A stretch of DNA of 64,000 nucleotides, taken from contig NZ_AP023368.1 of the NCBI RefSeq assembly GCF_014218355.1, forward strand, positions 248,001 through 312,000, written 5' to 3'. The notes beneath the pieces were generated by a model. That model ran no database searches and was not told where the DNA came from. It was given only the letters and a program-made list of their open reading frames with translations. The translations under genes and the position numbers were made by a program. The stretch is from Anaerocolumna chitinilytica (GTDB taxonomy: Bacteria > Bacillota > Clostridia > Lachnospirales > Lachnospiraceae). Of the stretch, positions 52,554-61,507 are shown one piece after another (positions within the stretch are counted from its first letter, which is position 1; every line of letters begins with the position of its first letter).

Positions 52554-54188
52554 ATGAAAAGAAAAGCAATTGCGCTGGTACTGGTTCTGGTTATGTGCAT
52601 AACAGCACTTGCAGGCTGCGGCGGCAAAGGGAACAAGGAAACGGACAGCACGAAAGCGTCAGTACCGGATACTTCAGCGGATACCACCGATGAAAATGGG
52701 AAGGTAAACGGTCTGATGAACAAAGAGGGCCTTCCCCTGGTTGACCCAGGTGCTTACGGCTTTTCCATCTTTGTGGATGATTCCAGCGAAACCGGAAAAT
52801 TCTATATGATGGATGAATTTAAAAAGCAAACCAATGTGGATGTAACCCTGAAAATTTTTCCCTATGAAACTGCTACGGAAAGACTGAATCTGGATTTAAA
52901 TTCCGGTGATTACGCAGATGTTATCGGAGGCTGGACTTTAAATGACAGTATGATTTTAACTTATGGGGTTAAGCAGGGAATATTTATTCCGCTGGAAGAC
53001 TATTTTGAAAAATATTGCCCCAATATCTCCGCAATTCTGGATTTACCGGGTGTGAGAGAAAAGATGACGGCACCTGACGGACATATCTATACAATTCCTT
53101 ATGTGTGCGGGGACACTACCGTAGGATATTCACCTTATATTAACAGCAGATGGTTAAAGAGTGTCGGAATGGAAATGCCTAAAAATACCGATGAGTTCGA
53201 AGCAGTATTAAAGGCCTTCAAGGAAAAGGATGCCAATGGCAATGGTGACGCCAACGATGAAATTCCGTTCTCTACAGATCCCAACAATAAACATATCGAA
53301 GCTATGGCAGGCTGGTTTGGCATGCCTATGGATAAATATGGTGTTGCAATTCAAGGTGATAAAGCAGTTTACGGCGGTGTCAGTGATGCCTACAGAAAAT
53401 TCTTAAGCTGGTTTAACGGTCTCTATAAAGAGGGACTGATAGATACCGAACTTTACACACAAGACAGCTCTACCTGGGCAGGTAAAGGAAACAAGGATCT
53501 GTATGGTGTTTCAATTGCTTACGGCAGCAATGAATTCTCAGGCATTGTACAGACAGCAGAAAAGAGCGAATTCGATGCTATGCCTGTGCTGAATACAGAC
53601 AAAGGCGGTATCTGGCTTAGAGATACTAATGGATTCAGCGTATACAGAACACAGGCAGTTATTACCGATAAAGCAAAGAACCCTGAAATTATCTGCCGTT
53701 GGTTTGATAACGCATTTGCACTGGAAAACGGAATCGGTTGCAGCAGAGGTCCAGTTGGTGTAGTTACCTTTAAAGAGGGCGACGGATACCGTGCCATTGA
53801 TACATCTACCCTTCCGGAAGACCAGCAGGAAGCAGTCAGCTGGAGCAATTTGTGGCCTCAGTCTCTTCCTAAGTATATGCCTGTAGGATTTAAGTTTATT
53901 GAAGACAGTCCTTTGTACGATGAGAAAAAGGCTATGGAGACTACTTATGAGCCCAACCTGACAAAAGCGGTTATTCCTTCTAACTGGATTGCTCTTGATG
54001 ACATTGACAGATATTCTGATATCAGTACTGCTCTTACAGATTATTTTAACCAGCAGCAGGCATTGTTTGTAACAGGAGAGCAGGATATTAATGATGATGC
54101 ACAGTGGCAGGCATATGTGGACGGTCTTAAGGCTTTAGGATTGGAAGACTGGGTTAAAATGCGCGGAATCGATACAATAGCGGAATAA
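52554..54188 (+). CDS. Oligosaccharide-binding lipoprotein (LipO family)
   Basis: A 544-residue extracellular solute-binding lipoprotein. The signal peptide MKRKAIALVLVLVMCITALAG ends at the lipobox LAGC, so it is anchored at Cys22. The mature domain begins after a Thr/Asp-rich linker and has VDDSSETGKFYMMDEFKKQTNVDVTLKIFPYETATERLNLDLNSGDYADVI, as in binding proteins for large or complex oligosaccharides that pair with LplB/YtcP. GAGGAGG precedes the ATG. It is the third gene of the importer operon, ended by a hairpin. Confidence 0.93.
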   Translation: MKRKAIALVLVLVMCITALAGCGGKGNKETDSTKASVPDTSADTTDENGKVNGLMNKEGLPLVDPGAYGFSIFVDDSSETGKFYMMDEFKKQTNVDVTLKIFPYETATERLNLDLNSGDYADVIGGWTLNDSMILTYGVKQGIFIPLEDYFEKYCPNISAILDLPGVREKMTAPDGHIYTIPYVCGDTTVGYSPYINSRWLKSVGMEMPKNTDEFEAVLKAFKEKDANGNGDANDEIPFSTDPNNKHIEAMAGWFGMPMDKYGVAIQGDKAVYGGVSDAYRKFLSWFNGLYKEGLIDTELYTQDSSTWAGKGNKDLYGVSIAYGSNEFSGIVQTAEKSEFDAMPVLNTDKGGIWLRDTNGFSVYRTQAVITDKAKNPEIICRWFDNAFALENGIGCSRGPVGVVTFKEGDGYRAIDTSTLPEDQQEAVSWSNLWPQSLPKYMPVGFKFIEDSPLYDEKKAMETTYEPNLTKAVIPSNWIALDDIDRYSDISTALTDYFNQQQALFVTGEQDINDDAQWQAYVDGLKALGLEDWVKMRGIDTIAE

Positions 54189-54244
54189 AAGTCTGAGTCT
54201 TGCGACACAGGTGCTGATTCTGCCAGGGAAGCGGTACTAATAAG

Positions 54245-54290
54245 GGGCTGTTGCAAAAGCAGGTACTCATTTGCAGCAGCCCTTCTTGTT
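54245..54290 (+). terminator. Terminator or attenuator between importer and enzyme genes
   Basis: GGGCTGTTGCAAA pairs with TTTGCAGCAGCCC, followed by a weak T-rich tail (TTCTTGTTT). Partial readthrough would explain a single regulated cluster with more binding protein than enzymes. Confidence 0.7.
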
Positions 54291-54353
54291 TAAAATAGTC
54301 TGTAACACGAATATAATGGAGTTAAAGGAGAAAGGAAGGTTGAGGCAGCGGAT

Positions 54354-55796
54354 ATGGATAACAGCATAACAGTTGTTCCTAAGGAAATGGACGGAGCAGA
54401 AATAACACAGACAGATAAGATGGAAGCACGGTCTCTGAAAGAGGAAGAGAAGATAGAACAAGGTGTACACAATTACAGTGCTGCTGATGATTACGTATGG
54501 CCGACAGATGCAAAGGTGCTTGAGAAACTGGAGTGGTTTCAGGACCAGAAGCTGGCTCTGATGATGCATTGGGGGCCTTATTCCCAGCTTGGAATTGTAG
54601 AATCCTGGGCTTTATCGGATGCAGACGCAGAATGGTCCAGAACAGGAATTGACTGGGAAGTCACTGGAAAGGAATTCAAGAAACAGTATTTTGACCTGAA
54701 TAAAACCTTTAACCCTATCCGCTTTGAACCGGAAAAGTGGGCAGATATTGCAGAGGAAGCCGGTATTCGTTACTTGGTATTTACTACAAAGCACCATGAT
54801 GGCTTTTGTATGTGGGATACCCAATATTCCGGTTATAAGATTACCGGGGAGGACTGCCCTTATCATACCAATAAACATGCCGATATATGCGGGCACTTGT
54901 TTGAAGCGTTCCGAAAAAGGGGAATCGGAATAGCTGCCTATTTTTCTAAGGCGGACTGGCATATTGATCATTACTGGGCAAAAGACTATCCCAGGGGGGA
55001 TTATATGTGGAGGGGGCCTTCTTATTCCCCTGCAGAGTGTCCTGAGGAATGGGAGAAATTTACCCAGTTTACCGGGAATCAGATAAAGGAGCTGGCCAGC
55101 CGATATGGAAAATTGGACATTATGTGGTTTGATGCAGGATGGGTATGTGAGCAGAATGGACAGGATATCCGGCTTGGTAAAATAATCGATGAAATCAGAA
55201 CCTGGCAGCCCGGAATGTTGTGTGCGGACAGAACTGTCGGCGGCCCATATGAAAATTATATTACCCCGGAACAATGTGTACCCGAAAAGCCGTTAGGAGT
55301 ACCCTGGGAAAGCTGCATTACCCTTGGGACGTCTTTTTCCTTTGCTTATGAAGATACATACAAATCCCCCAGAGAGGTAATTCACCTGCTGATAGATATT
55401 GTAGCAAAGGGCGGTAATCTTGCAATTAATGTTGGTCCGCAGCCTGATGGACGCCTCCCGAAAGGAGCGGTGGAATCATTGCGTGGAGTGGGAGCCTGGC
55501 TGAAAGTATTTGGTGAAGCTATCTATGGAACAAGAGTCTGCGAACCCTATAAAAGTAAGAATATTGCCTTTACCAGAAAAGGAGAATATGTCTATGCTCT
55601 GGAGATGTTTCAGGAAGATGAAACGAATATTCCGGAGGAGGTATGGATTCCCTATGCAGGAAAAGTAAAGAATGTGACTATGTTAGATTCGGCAGAGAAA
55701 GTTTTATTTACCGGCAGGGATGGCGGTATAATAGTAAAGGTGCCTGTTGATAGTACTGCAGCACCCATTGCCAGAGTATATAAACTGGAAGTGTAA
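54354..55796 (+). CDS. GH29 alpha-L-fucosidase
   Basis: A 480-residue retaining glycosidase. The barrel starts at WFQDQKLALMMHWGPYSQLGIVESW. TTKHHDGFCMWDTQYSGYKI gives the conserved HHDGF block, and the nucleophile is Asp260 in KLDIMWFDAGW. The acid/base is less certain, as usual in the family. SPREVIHLLIDIVAKGGNLAINVGPQPDGRLP is the C-terminal barrel block. The first 45 residues are non-conserved and the start is uncertain (in-frame ATGs at 54387 and 54420). No signal peptide is present, so it removes fucose in the cytoplasm from imported fucosylated oligosaccharides or glycopeptides. Confidence 0.9.
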   Translation: MDNSITVVPKEMDGAEITQTDKMEARSLKEEEKIEQGVHNYSAADDYVWPTDAKVLEKLEWFQDQKLALMMHWGPYSQLGIVESWALSDADAEWSRTGIDWEVTGKEFKKQYFDLNKTFNPIRFEPEKWADIAEEAGIRYLVFTTKHHDGFCMWDTQYSGYKITGEDCPYHTNKHADICGHLFEAFRKRGIGIAAYFSKADWHIDHYWAKDYPRGDYMWRGPSYSPAECPEEWEKFTQFTGNQIKELASRYGKLDIMWFDAGWVCEQNGQDIRLGKIIDEIRTWQPGMLCADRTVGGPYENYITPEQCVPEKPLGVPWESCITLGTSFSFAYEDTYKSPREVIHLLIDIVAKGGNLAINVGPQPDGRLPKGAVESLRGVGAWLKVFGEAIYGTRVCEPYKSKNIAFTRKGEYVYALEMFQEDETNIPEEVWIPYAGKVKNVTMLDSAEKVLFTGRDGGIIVKVPVDSTAAPIARVYKLEV

Positions 55797-55837
55797 ATAA
55801 AGTTTGAGGAAGTAAAGGGAAGGAAGGCACGCAGAGA

Positions 55838-58354
55838 ATGTTTTCAATACATTTGCAGGAATATGCTTTGGATAAATATCAGGGAAGAAAGAAATATTAC
55901 GGCTCCCTGTGGGAAGAAATTGAAGAAGCTTTAGGGGGATGTACGGAGGAAGAGGCGGTTTTGATGCGTTTTCTCTATGGAACGATGCCGGTTCGGGATG
56001 CAGGAGAATATGATTTCCAAGTCTTTTTAAAGTATGTACGGCATTCCTTATGGCTTCGCAGGAACGTTGAGTGGTGCAGGGAGCTTGCAGAAGATATCTT
56101 TGTACATCATGTGCTTTATTACCGTATTAATACAGAAGATATCAGTGACTGCAGAGAATTCTTTTATGAGCAGCTGAAAGAAAGAATACAAGGATTGAGC
56201 CTTAAGGAAGCTGTCATTGAGATAAATTATTGGTGTGCGGAGAACGCAGTGTATGAAGCAACGGACGAACGTACCGTTTCTCCTATGACAATGTATCGCT
56301 GCGGTAGGGGCCGCTGCGGTGAAGAATCTACTTTTGCGGTTACGGCATATCGAAGTGTCGGGATACCTGCCCGTCAGGTCTATACACCGAGGTGGGCCCA
56401 TTGTGATGATAATCATGCCTGGGTGGAAGTGTATCTTCAGGACAAATGGTATTTTCTTGGGGCTTGTGAGCCGGAAGAGGTATTGAATAAGGGGTGGTTT
56501 ACGGCTCCGGCGAACCGTGCCATTCTAATTCACAGCCGTACATTTTCTGATTATATGATAAATCCCTCAAAAGAATATATGGTACAAGAAAATTTACTTA
56601 CCTATTACAATAATACGTCCTTCTATGCAAAAACAGATATACTTACCGTAGTGGTGAAAGATCAATTGGGTCAATCAATTGAGGGTGCTTTTGTAGCGGT
56701 AGAGATTCTGAATATGGCAGAATATTTTCCGGCAGTTACTCTGACAACAGACCATAACGGAGAAGCTAAGGTCGTTGTGGGACTTGGAGATGTCCGTGTA
56801 AGAGCTTGGAAGGGAGAGAGTTTTGGGGAAAAGAAAGTCTCTTTAAAAGCAAGCACAAAAGCGGAGTTACTATTGGAGTGCTGTGCAGAAAAAACTGACT
56901 GGGTAACGGATAACTGGGAACAGGAGGAGTTTTGTGCTCCTACAGAGTATCCGCTGCATCCGGTTCAGGAAACAAAAGAACAAAGGGAACAGAGGGAAAA
57001 GCGTTTAAGAGATGCCAATAAGATACGGGAACAGCGTTTTGCAGCCTGCTATGACGAAGAGCTGGAATCTGTATATTCGGAGGAAACAGGTATATTTCAA
57101 ACAGCAGGAGAAAATATCAGTGAAATACGTGCTTTTTTAACAAAAGATGAAAATCCTGACAGAAGGCGGATGCTCCACTGTCTGTCAGTAAAAGATTATA
57201 AAGACTTGAAAGCGGACATTCTGGAAGATCATTTAGTTTGCGAACAAGGCAGTTTAACAGATGAGGTTTATGAAAAATATCTGCTTAGTCCGAGGGTATC
57301 CAAAGAAGAGCTGACACCTTACCGAAGCTTTATCCGCAGTTATTTCAGAGAAAAAAAAGAAAGTTTTGAGAAAGATCCGGAACAAATCTGGAAGTATATT
57401 AAGAATACCATTCACTACGATGTGGAAGTGGATTATAGAACAATCTGCGCAACACCTATCGGGTGCCTGAAGATAAAGCAGGGTAATCCCCTGGCACAGA
57501 AAATCCTCTTTGTGGCAATTTGCAGAAGCTTTAACATTCCGGCCAGATTAAATCCCATCATGCAGGTACCGGAATATTTAAAAGAGGGTATCTTTACCGC
57601 TCCTATGGATTTCAGGGAAGAAGAGAAAACTGCATCCCTTGTCTTAAAGGTAAAGGAGGGAAGCAAATGGAATTATTTCCAGACCTGGACCATCGGAAAG
57701 TTTAAGGGAACCGGTTTTGATACATTAAACTATGAGGGCAGGTCCTTTGAAAATAACACCCTGGAGCTCTTACTGGAGCCTGGAATTTACCGTCTTGTTA
57801 CCTCAGTGCGTATGCCAAACGGTGACCAGCATACCTCCAAAAGGGTCTTCCGTCTTGAAGAGGGAAAACCTAAATCTATTGAAATGGAACTTTGGGAAAA
57901 CAAGACAGAGGATGTTTTAGTCAATTACCGCCTGAAGGATTTTTCGTTACAAGATAGTTCCGGAAAAGAATATCGGCTCTCTGAGCTTGCGGCAGAAGAA
58001 TTTACGGTTCTGGCTTTTCTTGGGGTAGGGGAAGAGCCTACCGAACATGTATTAAATGAAATTCTGGCTTCCGTATCTCATTGGAAAGAAACTGCTGCCA
58101 GAATGATTATGGTCCTTCGGGAACAGGGGGAATTAGGCAATGTAACCTTTCAAAAGGTGCTGGAGAATCTCCCAGAAATTGAAGTTTATTATGACAAAGA
58201 TATGTGCTGTGAAAAGGCCGCCGCACTCATGCAGGTGGATACGGATAAGCTGCCTGTCCTTATCCTGCTGAAAAAGGGGCTTTCCGGTATTTATGCCTGT
58301 GCAGGATATAATGTCGGAAGTGTGGAGCTTATGCTGAAACTGATACAGCAATAA
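55838..58354 (+). CDS. Transglutaminase/PNGase-fold protein with Ig-like and thioredoxin-like domains
   Basis: An 838-residue cytoplasmic protein of unusual build. Residues 100-225 are a transglutaminase-like core with Cys160 in GRCGEES and His193 in DNHAWVEVY. The third residue is unclear; Glu211 in GACEPEE is the candidate. GRCGE and HAW(V)EVY resemble the peptide:N-glycanase branch. Residues about 265-345 are an Ig/CnaB-like beta domain (TVVVKDQLGQSIEGAFVAVEI). Residues 512-575 repeat a transglutaminase-like core whose nucleophile position is Pro551 (GNPLAQKILFVAICRS), so inactive. Residues about 700-838 resemble a thioredoxin/peroxiredoxin fold without the active CxxC. Its neighbours are GH29 and GH130, so cleavage of imported glycopeptides is an attractive but unproven role. 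Confidence 0.75.
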   Translation: MFSIHLQEYALDKYQGRKKYYGSLWEEIEEALGGCTEEEAVLMRFLYGTMPVRDAGEYDFQVFLKYVRHSLWLRRNVEWCRELAEDIFVHHVLYYRINTEDISDCREFFYEQLKERIQGLSLKEAVIEINYWCAENAVYEATDERTVSPMTMYRCGRGRCGEESTFAVTAYRSVGIPARQVYTPRWAHCDDNHAWVEVYLQDKWYFLGACEPEEVLNKGWFTAPANRAILIHSRTFSDYMINPSKEYMVQENLLTYYNNTSFYAKTDILTVVVKDQLGQSIEGAFVAVEILNMAEYFPAVTLTTDHNGEAKVVVGLGDVRVRAWKGESFGEKKVSLKASTKAELLLECCAEKTDWVTDNWEQEEFCAPTEYPLHPVQETKEQREQREKRLRDANKIREQRFAACYDEELESVYSEETGIFQTAGENISEIRAFLTKDENPDRRRMLHCLSVKDYKDLKADILEDHLVCEQGSLTDEVYEKYLLSPRVSKEELTPYRSFIRSYFREKKESFEKDPEQIWKYIKNTIHYDVEVDYRTICATPIGCLKIKQGNPLAQKILFVAICRSFNIPARLNPIMQVPEYLKEGIFTAPMDFREEEKTASLVLKVKEGSKWNYFQTWTIGKFKGTGFDTLNYEGRSFENNTLELLLEPGIYRLVTSVRMPNGDQHTSKRVFRLEEGKPKSIEMELWENKTEDVLVNYRLKDFSLQDSSGKEYRLSELAAEEFTVLAFLGVGEEPTEHVLNEILASVSHWKETAARMIMVLREQGELGNVTFQKVLENLPEIEVYYDKDMCCEKAAALMQVDTDKLPVLILLKKGLSGIYACAGYNVGSVELMLKLIQQ

Positions 58355-58375
58355 ATAGAAATAGGAGGATAATAT

Positions 58376-59365
58376 ATGAGTAAAATTATTGGAAATTCCC
58401 TGCCGACCATTCCTTGGCAGGATAAACCCGAGGGGTATAAAAAACCAGTTTGGCGATATCACAATAATCCTATTATACAAAGGGACGCCATAAAAAGTTC
58501 CAACAGTATCTTTAACAGTGCTGTAGTTCCCTATAAAGAAGGCTTTGCAGGGGTATTCCGATGTGATAGCAGGGCAGTTAGTATGGATATTTATGCAGGC
58601 TTTAGTGAGGATGGAATCAAATGGAATATTAATGAGGAGCCTGTCACCTTTCTGGGAGAAGATCAGGAAATATTAAAGAGGGAATACCGTTATGACCCCA
58701 GGGTTTGCTTTATCGAAGACCGTTATTATATTACCTGGTGCAATGGTTATCACGGACCAACCATAGGCGTAGGATATACATTTGATTTTAAAACCTTTTA
58801 TCAGCTGGAGAATGCCTTCCTGCCTTATAACCGCAACGGAGTGCTATTTCCCAGAAAAATAAACGGTAAGTACGCAATGCTTAGCAGGCCAAGTGATACG
58901 GGACATACACCTTTTGGCGATATCTTTTACAGTCAGAGCAGTGACTTGGAATACTGGGGTCATCACAGGCATGTTATGTCCTCCTACAAAGGAGATGAGT
59001 CCGCATGGCAATGGACCAAGATTGGACCTGGTCCCATACCCATTGAAACAGATGAAGGCTGGCTGCTGATTTATCATGGAGTTATCAATACCTGCAACGG
59101 ATTTGTATACCGGGTGGGCTCTGCTATATTAGACCTTGAAGAACCCTGGAAAGTAAAATACCGCTCAGGGTATTATATCTTGGGACCGGAAGAATACTAT
59201 GAGTGTGTGGGTGACGTTCCAAATGTTGTGTTCCCCTGTGCTGCACTGACGGATAAGGATACCGGAAGAATCGCTCTGTATTACGGCTGTGCCGATACAG
59301 TAACAAGCCTCGCTTTTACCACCATAGACGAATTAATCCAATTTACAAAGGAACATGCATTATAA
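58376..59365 (+). CDS. GH130 mannoside phosphorylase (GH130_2-like)
   Basis: A 329-residue five-bladed propeller phosphorylase. It differs from the epimerase-linked one: [41 protein letters not shown] and the catalytic Asp in [18 protein letters not shown] match the subgroup containing beta-1,4-mannooligosaccharide phosphorylases and the mannosyl-beta-1,4-GlcNAc phosphorylases of N-glycan use. [22 protein letters not shown] and [13 protein letters not shown] complete the fold. It would release mannose 1-phosphate. AGGAGGATAA lies before the ATG, 21 bases after the transglutaminase-fold gene, so the two are co-transcribed. Confidence 0.87.
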   Translation: MSKIIGNSLPTIPWQDKPEGYKKPVWRYHNNPIIQRDAIKSSNSIFNSAVVPYKEGFAGVFRCDSRAVSMDIYAGFSEDGIKWNINEEPVTFLGEDQEILKREYRYDPRVCFIEDRYYITWCNGYHGPTIGVGYTFDFKTFYQLENAFLPYNRNGVLFPRKINGKYAMLSRPSDTGHTPFGDIFYSQSSDLEYWGHHRHVMSSYKGDESAWQWTKIGPGPIPIETDEGWLLIYHGVINTCNGFVYRVGSAILDLEEPWKVKYRSGYYILGPEEYYECVGDVPNVVFPCAALTDKDTGRIALYYGCADTVTSLAFTTIDELIQFTKEHAL

Positions 59366-59382
59366 GAATAAACAACCGCATT

Positions 59383-59424
59383 AACGGGCTGGAGGTTAAA
59401 TTTCTGCAGCCCGTTTTCGGTTTT
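59383..59424 (+). terminator. Terminator after the GH130_2-like gene
   Basis: AACGGGCTG pairs with CAGCCCGTT around a 15-base loop, followed by TTCGGTTTT. The T-run is interrupted, so termination may be partial. Confidence 0.7.
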
Positions 59425-59499
59425 AAATAAACAGAGGGCTTAAAGCCCTATCTCATATGCTGGGAAGACAGGAAACAGGGGAGGAAAAGAAAAGGGATA

Positions 59500-60525
59500 A
59501 TGGGTAAGTTAATCGGATATGTCGGTACCAGAGATTTAAAAGAGGTGACCGAGGAAGATATCAATAATTTGGATGTGATTAATATAGCATTTGGGACCAT
59601 TGAGCAGGGCAGAGCAGAGTGGCACCATCCGGAATGCAAATCCGTTATATCACAAATTAAAATACAAAATCCGCAGATCAAAATTCTTCTTTCAATCGGA
59701 GGTTGGAGCGCCGCAGGTTTTTCGGAAGCAGCCATGACAGTAGAAAGCAGGAAGCGGCTGGCTGTTTCCGCCGTAGATATCATCAGAGAATATGATTTTG
59801 ATGGCATAGATATAGATTGGGAATATCCCTGCTTACGGGTGGCCGGTATTGATGGAAGTGAAAAGGACAGAGAGAATTTTACTTTCTTAATTGAGGCCCT
59901 AAGGAAGGCTTTAGAGGATGCGGCGGAAAAGAAATATATGTTAACTATAGCTGCGGGAGGAGACGAATATTTTACTTCCTGTACAGAGATGGATAAGGTA
60001 CAGCATTATCTGGATTATGTCCAGCTGATGACCTATGATTTAAAGGGAGGCTTTCAGACTTTTACAGGGCATCATACCAGTCTGTATTCAAACAAAAGAG
60101 ATTTGTTTCCGGCCAGCGCGAACAAAGCAGTGGAAAGCTTTATACAGGCGGGAGTACCAAAGCAGAAGCTGGTAATCGGCGGCGCCTTTTATTCCAGAGA
60201 ATGGAGAGCTGTACCTGATATTGAGCATGGACTGCATCAAATGGCAGGAACCACAGGAGGATATGGTCCGGCTTATCATATCCTGGAACAGGATTATATT
60301 AATAAGAACGGATATGTTCGTTATTGGGATGACGAAGCTATGGCCCCGTATTTATTTAATGGAGAAACCTTTATAAGTTATGACGATAAGGAATCCCTGA
60401 AGCGAAAGGCCGAATATGTTATGGAAAAAGGGTTGTATGGGATGATGTACTGGGAATACGGCTGTGATAAGACCCATACGCTGACGGGCTGGATAAGAAT
60501 GCAACTGGACATAGGCAAAGCATAG
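59500..60525 (+). CDS. Intracellular GH18 glycosidase
   Basis: A 341-residue GH18 enzyme with no signal peptide. The catalytic motif DGIDIDWE (101-108) is complete with acid Glu108. SIGGWSAAGF, QLMTYDLKG and GMMYWEYGCD are the other barrel landmarks. The fold type is that of chitinases, including members acting on chitobiose units. In this locus it could cut the GlcNAc-beta-1,4-GlcNAc core of an imported N-glycan or chitooligosaccharide; the two cannot be distinguished here. GGGGAGG lies upstream. It follows the GH130 gene by 134 bases with a hairpin between. Confidence 0.88.
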   Translation: MGKLIGYVGTRDLKEVTEEDINNLDVINIAFGTIEQGRAEWHHPECKSVISQIKIQNPQIKILLSIGGWSAAGFSEAAMTVESRKRLAVSAVDIIREYDFDGIDIDWEYPCLRVAGIDGSEKDRENFTFLIEALRKALEDAAEKKYMLTIAAGGDEYFTSCTEMDKVQHYLDYVQLMTYDLKGGFQTFTGHHTSLYSNKRDLFPASANKAVESFIQAGVPKQKLVIGGAFYSREWRAVPDIEHGLHQMAGTTGGYGPAYHILEQDYINKNGYVRYWDDEAMAPYLFNGETFISYDDKESLKRKAEYVMEKGLYGMMYWEYGCDKTHTLTGWIRMQLDIGKA

Positions 60526-60593
60526 GTGTACAATATCTGATAGGAGTGAAACTGGTATTTTGCAGGCAACGGGGCTGACTTGGAGGACTGAAA

Positions 60594-61385
60594 GTGAAAG
60601 AAAAGATGATTTTTTTAGATATCGACGGAACGCTTCTGGACAGTGGTGAAATCGTGTACCCTTCTACCAGAGAAGCTATTAGAAGAGCTTATGCCAATGG
60701 ACATAAGTTATTTTTGTGTACGGGCAGACAACGGTGTTTTGTAGATTCACAGATATTAGACATGGGACTTATGGAAGGTGTTTTTGCAGCAGGAGCGAAT
60801 ATAATATGCGATGGTAAGATGATATTTCACAGTTCCTTTGAGGAAAGGACGTGTAAGAAAACCGTAGAGCTCCTTCTGGAGAGTAACTCTATTTTCGCCT
60901 TGGAAACCGTAGAAGGAGCATTTATCCATGGAAATATGACACCGGAGTATAAGGAATTGATAGGAAGGCTTCTTAAGACAAAAACTGCTTTTCCCGAGGA
61001 GCTTCCGGATTCTATGAAGCAGGTCGATAAAATTGTGGTCTTCCAGTCGGATTATTCCTATGAGGAGCTGCAGAAAAAGCTCAGAGGGGACTTTCAAGTA
61101 GTGCCTATGAGCTACCGATTTCTTGGGTATGGCGCGGAAATTATGCAGACCGAATTAAATAAAGCAAGCGGAATTCAAAAGCTTCTTGCCCACTATAACT
61201 GGCAGCAAGAGGATACCATCGGAGTCGGTGACGGAGCCAATGATATTGAGATGCTTGAGTACTGCAATATTAGTGTAGCTATGGGAAATGCGGAGGATAA
61301 TGTGAAAGAGAAAGCGACCTTTGTTACGGAACATATTGCGAAGGATGGAATCTATCATGCATTTGAGAAATTAAGAATAATTTAA
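60594..61385 (+). CDS. Cof-type HAD phosphatase
   Basis: A 263-residue HAD phosphatase: motif I IFLDIDGTLLDSGE, motif II FLCTGRQ and motif IV GVGDGANDIEMLEYC are complete, and the C2B cap lies between. The start is GTG behind GGAGG. As the last gene of the glycan locus it may dephosphorylate a sugar phosphate from the pathway, but Cof proteins are broad in substrate and this is inference. Confidence 0.87.
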   Translation: MKEKMIFLDIDGTLLDSGEIVYPSTREAIRRAYANGHKLFLCTGRQRCFVDSQILDMGLMEGVFAAGANIICDGKMIFHSSFEERTCKKTVELLLESNSIFALETVEGAFIHGNMTPEYKELIGRLLKTKTAFPEELPDSMKQVDKIVVFQSDYSYEELQKKLRGDFQVVPMSYRFLGYGAEIMQTELNKASGIQKLLAHYNWQQEDTIGVGDGANDIEMLEYCNISVAMGNAEDNVKEKATFVTEHIAKDGIYHAFEKLRII

Positions 61386-61411
61386 GATTGAGCCACAGGC
61401 CTCCTTCTCCC

Positions 61412-61439
61412 TTGACAGGGTTAAATTAGGACTTATAAT
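61412..61439 (+). promoter_or_regulatory. Promoter of the ion channel gene
   Basis: Perfect TTGACA and TATAAT with a 16-base spacer, about 70 bases before the channel start codon. Confidence 0.75.
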
Positions 61440-61507
61440 ATAGGCAAAGAGTTGTTTGGACATAAAGATTTGCCTGAAGGTTCTTTTATAATACGAAGTT
61501 AGGGGGC

